From NCBI RefSeq assembly GCF_017115095.1, contig NZ_JABXKI010000265.1, positions 1 through 64,000 on the forward strand: a DNA stretch of 64,000 bases, read 5' to 3'. Below, in pieces: positions 20,533-30,600 of this stretch. This DNA comes from Nostoc sp. NMS4. GTDB lineage: Bacteria > Cyanobacteriota > Cyanobacteriia > Cyanobacteriales > Nostocaceae. Position 1 is the stretch's first letter; each line of letters starts with the position of its first letter. The notes under the pieces were generated by a model. The model was not told the origin of the DNA, ran no database searches, and saw only the letters and a program-made list of their open reading frames with translations. A program made the position numbers and the translations under genes.

Positions 20533-21507
20533 ATGACTACTAAACCAAAGATTTTTATTGATGGGGAATCGGGAACCACAGGCTTACAAATATATTCACG
20601 TCTCAACCAGCGTGATGATATCGAGTTAGTTAGCATTGAAGCATCTAAACGTAGGGATGCAACTGAGCGAACCAAACTAATTAATGCTGTTGATGTGATC
20701 ATTCTCTGTCTGCCTGATGATGCTGCACGCGAAGCTGTTAGCTTAGTCAGTAATACTAGGGTTAAGATCCTTGATGCTAGTACTGCCCATCGCACAGCTA
20801 ATGACTGGGTATATGGCTTCCCTGAACTAAATCCAGGACAGCGAGAGAAAATCGCCAGCGCCCAGTTTGTCAGCAATCCCGGCTGTTATCCCACAGGATT
20901 TTTAGCTTGTATCCGTCCGTTGATTGCTAAAGGACTCCTGAACAGTAACTTTCCCATCACAGTTAATGCAGTATCAGGTTACTCTGGTGGCGGAAAAAAT
21001 CTCATTAAACAATATGATACCTTACACGAACAGCAAGCCGGGGCAGAATCACTCTACCCTTATGGTATCTACGGTTTGCAGTTTGGGCATAAGCACGTCA
21101 AAGAAATGCATCATTATTCAGGGTTAGCATCACCGCCACTTTTCGTACCAGCAGTAGGAGATTTTGAGCAGGGAATGCTAGTACAGATACCTTTGCCACT
21201 GGGAAGTTTAGATAATCCACCATCAGGTAAGGTTATCTATGAAGCGATCGCAAACTACTACCAAAGTGAAAAGTTCGTACAAGTTACACCATACCAAGAT
21301 TCTACTCTGTTGCGAGACGGAATATTTCTAGATGCGATTGCAATCAACGGCACTAATATTGTTCAGGTTTTTGTATTTGCCAATGACACTACCAAAGAAG
21401 TGTTACTAGTTGCTCGTCTTGACAACCTGGGTAAAGGTGCATCAGGAGCCGCAATCCAAAACCTAAACATCATGCTGGGTTTTCCAGAAGAGTTGGGATT
21501 GTTATAA
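20533..21507 (+). CDS. argC: N-acetyl-gamma-glutamyl-phosphate reductase (type 2)
   Basis: IFIDGESGTTGLQIYSRL, SNPGCYPTGFLACIRPL, YGLQFGHKHVKEMH. Confidence 0.92.
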   Translation: MTTKPKIFIDGESGTTGLQIYSRLNQRDDIELVSIEASKRRDATERTKLINAVDVIILCLPDDAAREAVSLVSNTRVKILDASTAHRTANDWVYGFPELNPGQREKIASAQFVSNPGCYPTGFLACIRPLIAKGLLNSNFPITVNAVSGYSGGGKNLIKQYDTLHEQQAGAESLYPYGIYGLQFGHKHVKEMHHYSGLASPPLFVPAVGDFEQGMLVQIPLPLGSLDNPPSGKVIYEAIANYYQSEKFVQVTPYQDSTLLRDGIFLDAIAINGTNIVQVFVFANDTTKEVLLVARLDNLGKGASGAAIQNLNIMLGFPEELGLL

Positions 21508-21526
21508 AAGGCTCAGATTAAGTAAT

Positions 21527-21608
21527 GGCACTAAGTTAAGATACAGCCCTTGTCCCAACTGGTTCCCAGCCTAGAGGCTGGGAACCCATTCCCAGAGGCT
21601 CCGCCTCC
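21527..21608. repeat. MITE-like repeat, partial copy
   Basis: ggcactaagttaagatacagcccttgtcccaactggttcccagcctagaggctgggaacccattcccagaggctccgcctcc; matches 27077 onwards. Confidence 0.8.
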
Positions 21609-21699
21609 AGTAGCTCGCCACTACAAGACTACTGACTGAGATTTTTTCAGAAATCAAATATGATTCCTATATAAGGACAAAACCTCACTCTTAAAGCTT

Positions 21700-22020
21700 A
21701 TGAACGCCATCACTTTGAATATCCCCAACCTGGGTATCAAGGGGTTTTATGAACTTTGTCAAGCTAATCAAAATTTGCAGTTAGAACGTGCTGCAAGTGG
21801 AGAAGTTATAATTATGCCTCCGACGTATCCGTGGACAGGTAAGAAAAACTCTGGTTTAAATGCTCAACTATGGAACTGGAACGATCGCACAAATTTAGGT
21901 ATTGTATTTGACTCCTCCAGTGGTTTTACAATTGAACTTAACGGCTGAACAGATTTTTCAAGCTGGAGGTCTACCAAACGTAGCCACAACCACACCCGAA
22001 TGATTTTGAAGACACTAAGA
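21700..22020 (+). pseudogene. Uma2 (DUF820) family endonuclease remnant
   Basis: MNAITLNIPNLGIKGFYELCQANQNLQLERAASGEVIIMPPT...SSSGFTIELNG* then C-terminal-like LTAEQIFQAGGLPNVATTTPE* in another frame; middle and catalytic part missing. Confidence 0.65.
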
Positions 22021-22108
22021 AAAGCTCTAAGCTATGAAGAGGTAAAGAAGAGAAATTTAAAACTGATTCGCCTATCAAATTTTTTGCGATAGACCATTAG
22101 TTTTGAAG

Positions 22109-22166
22109 GTTTGTAGTAAGCACTTTAGTGCTTAAAATAATCAGGACTAAAGTGCTTACTACGAAC
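22109..22166. repeat. Imperfect palindromic repeat (GTTTGTAGTAAGC...GCTTACTACGAAC)
   Basis: Same architecture as 929-992 and 33923-33963. Confidence 0.75.
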
Positions 22167-22207
22167 TTACTTATCCATCAATTTAAACTTGACAGACTAC
22201 TAGATAT

Positions 22208-25200
22208 CTATTTCACCTTACCCCGGAAACGGATAAAGCCATAAGAATTAACTGGTGTACCTGGTGCAGTTGCATTTGGCACATTTCCCAAATTCACAAT
22301 TACTACACCGTTAGTATTACTACCATCACATTGAATACCAGGGTACTTAATCTTAGGGTCAACACCTGGGGAGAAATATTCTGCTGAATCTCCATCGCTG
22401 GTATTAGTTAAGGATTCAGTTGCACCATTATTTTGCCAAATGATACCCCGATCGCCACCTGGAAGACCACTGCTGTTTTTGGTGGGGAAACTATTGAATG
22501 CAGTCGGGATAAAAGTCATATTATCAGGAACGCGATCGCAGATCAAAACATTATTTGCTGTTCCATCACCTGCGGAGAGGAAATAGATAGTATATTCGAT
22601 TTCATCACTGGGCTTGACATTACCGCCATTGATGCCACCGAGCATGAAGCTATTTAAGGATGGCCATTTGTCGCTGTCCTTGGGCGGATCTGTTGGCGTG
22701 GGTTGGGTGGGAATGGTAATGGTATTATCATCGTAGGCATTACTTGGGGCATCAATATACCCGATCAAAGAATCCCCGCCAACGGTGGTAGTGCCGCCAT
22801 TAATCGCTGTGATTCGTTTGACTAAGAGAACATTCGGGTTATTGACCACTGCTGCGATCGCTACTGCATAATCTTCCACTTCACCAGCACTCCCAGCACC
22901 TGTTGGGCTGGGTGTTGTAACTGTACTAGTCGTAAACCGGAAATGAGCAAAGCTACTACCAAGGGTTGCATTGCTGGGTACGGTAAAGGTTAAAGTATTG
23001 TTTCCGGCATTGAGCGGAACATTATTAACTGTTGCAGCCGTTCCATTGGTGACGTTGGTCAAATTGAGCTGTTCGCCAGTATCAAAGACCCCATTTTTAT
23101 TAAAATCGATCCAGCTATTGAGAAAGCCCGCTGTTGAAGCGTTAACAGTAATTGTTGCAGTTTTGCCGGGAGCAAGACTTGAGGGCAAGGTCACGCCATC
23201 ATCCCCAGCATCGCCATTGGCATTTGCACTGTAGAATTGGCTATATTCTCCCGTTACAGTCGCGCCGAGGGTGGGATTACTACAACTGGGTGCGTGGGAA
23301 ACTTCACCATAACTGTTCGGTGCATCACCAAAGTCAGATACAAACTCAGTCTTGACGAAAAACCCACCAATAGAACCATAGTTCGAGAGGCGAATCTCAA
23401 CGATATCGCCAGCGTTCACCGAAATTGTGGATACGCTGCTTGCTGGTAAGTTAGTAGTATAAGTTAGAGTTGGATTTCCAACCCGCACTCCATTGACATA
23501 AATTTCCATCGCATCGTCAATATAAGCCCCTGGTTGTCCAAGGGTAATTCGGCCTTTAGTGGTTACTTGCCGCTTAAACACGATCGCCCAGTTAGGCTCA
23601 TCACCAGTGCTTCCGTAAGTTCTAAGTGGATAGTCTCCGTTAATCGGAACGTAGCCCTGAGATGGAAAGCTGCCGTTGATAACTGTTCGTAGCGGATTAA
23701 CAGCAGGATTTACGCTAATTGTTTGATCGTTAAAAGTAAAGGTGGGAATTCCTGCGCCAAATTTCGCAGTCCCACGCAGCGTTGGTAATCCAGTTGTACC
23801 ATAGTAGCCATTCGCAACAGTTTCGCTAGCAGCTGCCCCAGGAATCGGAAAATGACCAGTATAGAGTTGAGCGTCCCATTCACAGGTTAAAGGGGGATAG
23901 AAACCAAAATCTTGTCCGGTGATATTGGTAGTGCTAACTGTGACTGGCAAATTATCAGAAGTACCCAGTGTGTAGCCCAGAGGCACATCTGTATCAGCAA
24001 TGTCTACTTTAATTTTGTAAGTTCCAGCAACTACGTTAGTAAATTGATAAGTGCCGTCAGCTAGAGTTGTTACTTGCTGGATGATTTCACTCGTCGTATT
24101 AAGTTCATCATTGTTATCGTTATCTTTGTAGAGAATCACACGAATATTACCAATTCCCGGCTCACCATTATTTGTACTACTGCGATCGCTATCCTGGTAA
24201 AGCGTCCCAGAAATGCTGATGGGCTGCTTAATCCCAAAGTCCTTACTAGAGATGTTTGTGCCGGTATTAAAAGCAGCCGTCGTTAGTGGGCTAGTATTGA
24301 CCCAGCTAGAAGGGAGCGATGCTGTAGGGGCAGTATTACCGACTGTGCCAGCAGTCGTACTTAAGATAATTTTGACGTTATTTTGATTCAGGGGGACATC
24401 AAGAAAGGTGTAAGTACCATCTGCGGCGACAGGTGTTGTTTTTAAGACCTTATTATTAGAATCTACGAGAATGGCATTTAACAATCCACCTGCATTAGTG
24501 CCAGTTTCCGAGCCAGTATTAATATTAGTAAAAGTATTATTAGCACTATTGTCTACATCATTCCAAACCTTACCACTGAGGAAATCATCATCATAGATGG
24601 TGTAGTCAGAAACACTTGTTGGGGTACCGCCACAAGTCGTTGTCGAACTGTTAAAAAAACTAGATGAAGGTTGGATTGTGAATACAATTGTCCTCACACC
24701 TTGAGGAATGTTGTTATTAATAACAGTAAAGGGAATGGTAAAGACACTAGTGGCGTTACTACCGTCATAGTTGCCCGCAGGGATAGTGACATTAAAAGTA
24801 GATGTGCCGGATGTTGTATTGTAGTCTGTACCCAGAACCGCTGTACCAGAGACGGAAATCGGAACAGTGATTCCCCCAGTTGGCACTAAACCAACAATCC
24901 TGAGTTTTGGGGGGTTGCTGGTAGGATTAGTTTCTGATTCTGCTGCACCACCAGAACTCGCTGTAAACTCGACCACAGCTTTACCAGCAAATTGGACTTC
25001 ATCAAGGAAGTTACCTATAGTATTGTTCGCACCGGCTGTAGAAACAGCTGCAAATCCTACAGGTTTATTCCCAGAAGCACCAGTGTAAGGAACAGTGCCA
25101 GTGTATCGTACCCAGCCATTTCCGGCGTTATTGTTACTTACAGTAGGAATAGTTGCACCATTTTGGGCGACTGGTTGTGCCGTAACTTTTCCATTGCTAG

Positions 25201-25726
25201 TTGTTGAAAATGTGCCAAAAACAGTTGGTGCTGGATCGGTATTTAGTCCAATTAAAAAATTGGCTACATCAGCAATAGTTGAACTTGAACGCCCACGATG
25301 TAAAAAAGAGAATGTAATCGTCTCATTTTTAATTAAGCACATATTCTGATACAACTCAGAATTTTGTTCAGCATTTAACTCAGCAAATTGATTTCCTGCA
25401 CTAGTTGGTGTCGTTGCTGTGCTAACACTATTAAATCCTGTTGTCCAAATCTCAATCAGTGGTACTGTTCCTGGAGATGCATAACCATTACAGTTACCTC
25501 CTCCCGCCTTGACTGAGCCATGAGTTGTTTCCCAACCAGGGATAATACCTGGCGACACTTGAACGTAACATTTTTGACCAGCAGAACCGAAAACAGGTGA
25601 CTCAAAACTGGGATTTATAAACGATCGCTGGATATATTGAGCTTGCGCTTGTGTAGGTTGAAGTACTAATGTCGCACCAATCAGCCCCCAGCCAAAAGTA
25701 TTAAAATTTTGCCATAAATTCTTCAT
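22208..25726 (-). CDS. Large secreted protein with SdrD-B-like, Calx-beta-like, GEVED and DUF11-like domains
   Basis: Signal peptide; ISGTLYQDSDRSSTNNGEPGIGNIRVILYKD..DGTYQFTNVVAGTYKI; DFGDAPNSYG...GEVEDYAVA. Confidence 0.85.
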   Translation of the reverse strand: MKNLWQNFNTFGWGLIGATLVLQPTQAQAQYIQRSFINPSFESPVFGSAGQKCYVQVSPGIIPGWETTHGSVKAGGGNCNGYASPGTVPLIEIWTTGFNSVSTATTPTSAGNQFAELNAEQNSELYQNMCLIKNETITFSFLHRGRSSSTIADVANFLIGLNTDPAPTVFGTFSTTSNGKVTAQPVAQNGATIPTVSNNNAGNGWVRYTGTVPYTGASGNKPVGFAAVSTAGANNTIGNFLDEVQFAGKAVVEFTASSGGAAESETNPTSNPPKLRIVGLVPTGGITVPISVSGTAVLGTDYNTTSGTSTFNVTIPAGNYDGSNATSVFTIPFTVINNNIPQGVRTIVFTIQPSSSFFNSSTTTCGGTPTSVSDYTIYDDDFLSGKVWNDVDNSANNTFTNINTGSETGTNAGGLLNAILVDSNNKVLKTTPVAADGTYTFLDVPLNQNNVKIILSTTAGTVGNTAPTASLPSSWVNTSPLTTAAFNTGTNISSKDFGIKQPISISGTLYQDSDRSSTNNGEPGIGNIRVILYKDNDNNDELNTTSEIIQQVTTLADGTYQFTNVVAGTYKIKVDIADTDVPLGYTLGTSDNLPVTVSTTNITGQDFGFYPPLTCEWDAQLYTGHFPIPGAAASETVANGYYGTTGLPTLRGTAKFGAGIPTFTFNDQTISVNPAVNPLRTVINGSFPSQGYVPINGDYPLRTYGSTGDEPNWAIVFKRQVTTKGRITLGQPGAYIDDAMEIYVNGVRVGNPTLTYTTNLPASSVSTISVNAGDIVEIRLSNYGSIGGFFVKTEFVSDFGDAPNSYGEVSHAPSCSNPTLGATVTGEYSQFYSANANGDAGDDGVTLPSSLAPGKTATITVNASTAGFLNSWIDFNKNGVFDTGEQLNLTNVTNGTAATVNNVPLNAGNNTLTFTVPSNATLGSSFAHFRFTTSTVTTPSPTGAGSAGEVEDYAVAIAAVVNNPNVLLVKRITAINGGTTTVGGDSLIGYIDAPSNAYDDNTITIPTQPTPTDPPKDSDKWPSLNSFMLGGINGGNVKPSDEIEYTIYFLSAGDGTANNVLICDRVPDNMTFIPTAFNSFPTKNSSGLPGGDRGIIWQNNGATESLTNTSDGDSAEYFSPGVDPKIKYPGIQCDGSNTNGVVIVNLGNVPNATAPGTPVNSYGFIRFRGKVK

Positions 25727-25920
25727 TAGTAAATCACCATAAAATTACCTTTAAAAGATGCTGAATAATGCATTTGGCAAATGTTTTATTTTCAGCACAA
25801 AATTTTTCCTGGAGAGATAACAAATTTCAAGTCTCTAAATTGTTGCAATTCGGACAGTGCGATCGCTTATTTTTAGGTTTAGCAACGTGTAAAAAAAATA
25901 ACAGCATATCAAGATTTATC

Positions 25921-27642
25921 CTAGTGATTGTTCTTAGATAGATCAATTGACCGGACTATCACGTTGATAGCAGGTTCAGAAGTACCATATTGGGGATGAG
26001 TAGCGATCGCACTGAAGCGATCGCCCGCTTTTAGGTTTCCCGATTTATACGAGAATCTACCATCAGAATTCACATTCACCTTTGCAATTACTTTATTTAG
26101 CGTCCCCGGATTTTCCGTATCTTCACTAACTCGATAAATTTCTACTACAGAACCAGGGCTAGCAAACCCATCTAAAACCACTGTTCCATCCTGGGTACTA
26201 ATGAAAAATTCTGGACTCAAAAAGCGTGGGGCATCAATGCCAAAATTACCTGTTTTGCGATGACGCTGATATGTGTCATTTACCGGATTCGCCCCATCAC
26301 CTTGCTGATAGTCTTGCACACCAACATGGTATTGAGTCACCAAGTCAATGCTCAATCCTTTTAAATCAGCAAACTGATTATTTTGAATCCGGTTTCCCTG
26401 GCTTGGGGGATAAGCCGCTACTACCACACCTGGCCCAGACTGATCGCTAATCTGGTTATTGATTACTTCATGGTTATTACCCATCAAATAAATCGCCGCC
26501 CGTCGCAACATCTGACCATTATTTGCGATCGTATTAGAATCAATTTTTACTGAACCTTCTGGCTTAAAAAGATATACTGCACTACCAGCATTTTTATCGA
26601 TTTGGTTGCCGATAATTTGAGAATTATTAATTAGCCCTTCTAAACGAATAGCATCAGGCATTCCAGCAAAACCATTGCCAGTAATAATATTGTTTTTAAC
26701 TAGCAAATTTTCTGCTCTAACTGAGGTAATAATGGCGCTACCATCATGATTAGCAATGCGGTTATTTTGGATAACTGTATTTACACCATTAAAAACAGAA
26801 ACTCCAAAGGCAGAATTGCTTGGAGGTCTAGTTTCAATGATAATATTTGGTGATATACCCAACCAGTTATTTTCGATGACGACATTCGTTGGTGGTGGTT
26901 GTTTAATATCGATTGGGCTAATGAAAATATCCGCAGGGGGAAGACTCGCCGTATCACCGTGGCGAGAAGTGAAACCATAGAGGCTCAAACCCCGAATCGT
27001 GATATTACTTGCTGCTACCGTCAAACCGCGAAAAATTACAGAATTATATGCGGGAGTTATGGTGACAGTTGGTGTTGGCACTGAGTTAAGATACTGCCCT
27101 TGCCCCAACGGCCCTAACTGCCCTAACTGGTTCCCAGTCTGTAGGCTGGGAACCCATTCTGGGAGGCTCCGCCTCCTCTTTGTTGACGAGAGGCAGAGCC
27201 TCTCGAAATACATTCCCAGCCTAGAGGCTGGGAACGAGGTTAACGAGGTGACACAAGCTTTTGAGCTTTTTTTAGTGCCATTGGTAACAGATGGTGTTGA
27301 TGTGCCTTCAATTACTAAGCCTGGATTAGTCAGAGGTGGTAAGATTTCTCTGAGTTGGATAGTATTTTGTTCGGAAGGCAAATTAAACTCAATGCGGGAC
27401 GTACCTTTAGCAGCGAGAGATTGCACTTGAGTTTTTTCGCGATCGCTCAACTTATCAATAGACAAAGTACCATTGACAATGGCGATCGCCTCACGTAAAG
27501 TCACGACATCATCAGCTTTGATAGCGCCATCTTGATTACTATTCACCACAACTCGCACAGACAAGTTTTGAGTCTGACTAACAGCAATATCTGGTAGTGT
27601 CACCAGAAACAAAAAAACAGCTAGACTAATTTGAAGTTTCAT
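25921..27642 (-). CDS. Secreted right-handed parallel beta-helix protein
   Basis: Signal peptide; repeated NNxI/NNxxxG ladder (VIQNNRIANHDGSAI, LVKNNIITGNGFAGM, IIGNQIDKNAGSAV); N-terminal DDVVTLREAIAIVN. Confidence 0.85.
   Translation of the reverse strand: MKLQISLAVFLFLVTLPDIAVSQTQNLSVRVVVNSNQDGAIKADDVVTLREAIAIVNGTLSIDKLSDREKTQVQSLAAKGTSRIEFNLPSEQNTIQLREILPPLTNPGLVIEGTSTPSVTNGTKKSSKACVTSLTSFPASRLGMYFERLCLSSTKRRRSLPEWVPSLQTGNQLGQLGPLGQGQYLNSVPTPTVTITPAYNSVIFRGLTVAASNITIRGLSLYGFTSRHGDTASLPPADIFISPIDIKQPPPTNVVIENNWLGISPNIIIETRPPSNSAFGVSVFNGVNTVIQNNRIANHDGSAIITSVRAENLLVKNNIITGNGFAGMPDAIRLEGLINNSQIIGNQIDKNAGSAVYLFKPEGSVKIDSNTIANNGQMLRRAAIYLMGNNHEVINNQISDQSGPGVVVAAYPPSQGNRIQNNQFADLKGLSIDLVTQYHVGVQDYQQGDGANPVNDTYQRHRKTGNFGIDAPRFLSPEFFISTQDGTVVLDGFASPGSVVEIYRVSEDTENPGTLNKVIAKVNVNSDGRFSYKSGNLKAGDRFSAIATHPQYGTSEPAINVIVRSIDLSKNNH
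27077..27279. mobile_element. MITE-like repeat inserted within the beta-helix CDS
   Basis: Inverted ends ggcactgag...ttagtgcc; internal hairpins ggttcccag...ctgggaacc and ggctccgcctcc...; second partial copy at 21527. Confidence 0.75.
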
Positions 27643-30600
27643 ATTTTCCCTACCTCTGTTACCTTGCCCCTTTGCTGGCGGATTTTTTGGATCAGGGTTT
27701 GCACTGTGGACTCTTTGTGCTGACGGGGAGCAATCTTTTGTTGTCCAAAGCCATCAAACAATTCGTTGAGTTTGACTGTTAAACCTAAATACGCACCTCC
27801 CGCAGAACGTGCGCCAGAAAAATCTCGGTCATCAACTTTACCAAACACGTATCCAGCCGAAAGGCGCAGATTAGGAGTCAGATAGTAACCTGTTTCCAAA
27901 ACAAAGCCTGTCTCAGAATAGTTAGATTGACCAATCCAACGAGCCTCACCGACTAAATCCCAGCTATATCCCAAACGATAAGTTGCTCGCAATTGAGCCA
28001 GATTAACTGTGCTAGTACCAGCTAAATCGTTGGCTATGTAAGAAGTACTATTACGTAGAGCATACTTACCATAGAATTCCCATTGCCAGTTAGGAGCATA
28101 GATAGTTTCTAATGCGAAGGTATGGTCTTGGGAACCCGTACCACTTCCTAACAAAATGGTGTCAGGGATGGTTGAAGGATTTTGACGATATTCATAACGC
28201 AATAAAGCATTAAAGTTATCGTTGTTTGGGTCACGGTAAGCTAAACCCAACTTCAAGTTAGCGGTATCTCCCAATCCTGAAAGCTTTTGATTGGAAGAAC
28301 CGGCTTGTTGATAACGTACTAAAGCCGTGAGAGCCGGAGAAATTTTACCTGTAGCCCCGGCGGTAATTACTGTATTACTACCACTAGAAGATGAGCGATG
28401 TTCATAGCGGGCGCTAGCTTGAAATTGCGGATTATCAGTGTATTCCAACCCGACGCTATAACTATCACCACCCTCAAATCCGATCGCTGATGCAGATTGA
28501 CCAACAGCAAAGGGTTGAGCAAATTGTTGACCTGCTCCAGTCCGTCCGAAGAAGTTCCCAAATACGTGTTCGTAAGCTGTGTTTAACCGCAATCCTGGAG
28601 CAATAGTCCAACGGTTATTTAGACCGATCGCCCCTTGGGTAGTCATTTCATTGGCACCACCCAATATTGAGTAACGACCGGTCAAGGTAGTATCTGATCC
28701 GAGTTTGTGTTCACCGTTGACACTCAAGCTGGTGATGGCATTACCCGAATATTGACCACTAGTGTAAAACTGTTGAGCTAGACTGACATTGACACCAGGA
28801 ATTACCGCCCAATTCAACCCTAAAATAGTCCGATCTGGATAAACACTATCTTTTTGGGAAGATAAGCTGAGTTCATTTTGGGCTTGGAAAGTCAGGTTTT
28901 TAGCTAGAGGAACTGAAAAACGCGATCGCAATTGATCGGAATTACCACTTAAAGCAGCGTCGGGGATGCGGTCTTCTCGTTGACGATGAATCCAATCCAC
29001 ATCGAGAGTAGCTTTACCTAAACGTTGTTGAATACCGGCGGAAATCGTTGTCAGGGAATTATCAACCTTACTTCCAGGTATGGCCTCAGAACGCGGAGCA
29101 AAGAGTTCTTCTAAGGTATCTAGTGGTTGGGGAGCAATACCAAAATTGTCTTCGTGGTCATATTGCACCCTGACGTTAGTGCTTGGGGTAACTTTAGCTG
29201 TAACCTGCGCTCCATAACGAGTTTGTCCGGGGACAAAGCTGATGGTGGCATTATTGGCAAAACCGGTATCAGCAAAACGATAATAGGCGCGGCCTTGAAT
29301 CCCATTCGCAATTTGTCCCTCAGCTTCTAACCGATACGCATCACCTCTGACTTTTCCTACCACATCAGAATCATTACTAGAATGGGCATATTCTGCGATT
29401 AATCTACCCTTTTCACCCAAAGAAATCAGTGCATCTGCACCGTAGAGTTGAAAGTCACGCACTCCCTGATGTTCTTGGACGTAAGTTGCTCCAATCCAAC
29501 TTTCCTGGTTCAACTTGCGGGAAAGATTATATTGCAAACGACCAGCATAGATACTGCCGTCAGAGTCTTGGCTGTCGTATTGATAGGTAACAACAATCCG
29601 ACGTACCAATACTTGTCCAGCTTCATCAATATCAGTACGAAGAATCGGTTCGCGGAATATTAAGGTACCGCGATCATAGTCGATTTCGTAGTCTGGTCCT
29701 CGGTTTAGCTGCTTCCGTTTTAGTACAGTACCAGGACGATTGAGTTCTTCTAACTCAATAAAGACATTTTCACTACCTGGTTGTAATATTCGGCGAGAGA
29801 GGAAGTAATAACCACTAGTACCATCGGGAGCAATAGTATCTCGTTGAAAGCCTTCTAAATGGTTGCCATACAAACCTGTAATTTGTAAGTCTCCTAAGTT
29901 GTAGTTGGCTTTAAAGCCGTGGAGTTGACGGGTGATAGAAGTAAATTGCTGCGATCGCCGCGCAAATTCTTCTGTGTTGTAGTCACCCCACATGGCATAA
30001 TCAGGACTGGAGCCAGGGATACTAGTCGATCGCTCAAGACGCAGAAATACACTGTCAATAGAAGGAGTGACAACATCAACTTTCGAGCTATCGCCGTAGA
30101 CAGGATAGTTTTGCTCGCTAGATTGGTAAGTTCTAAACAGGCGATTATTGCAGTCGCAATCTTCATTCAGACTACGAGAACTGTTATATGCACCTGTAAA
30201 CAACCATTCGCCGATCGCACCAGTCGCAAATACTGCTGAGTGAAAATCTAATTGCGTTCCGTTGTTTTTGTCAGGAGGAAGAAAATCACGGAAACTGCCG
30301 TAATAATTTGTCCCTCTAGCGCCCAAACGTAAATCTACTACCCCTGTCACCAAACTTGGACGGAGTGCGGTTTCAAATTGTAGTTGAGTAAAAGCTTCTA
30401 AATCATTAGCTGTGGCGCGAATTGTGACAGTTTCAGCTTTGAGTTGCGATCGCAAACTCGCTGTAAATTGTCCTCCTTTCGCCTCCACTTGAAATCCAGG
30501 TTGATCGGGTTTGAAGTCTGTTCCCACAAACTCTCCAGCACTGGGTATCAAAGTGATAACAGCATCGCGGTTAGAGCGATTACCATTAGCATCAATCAGT

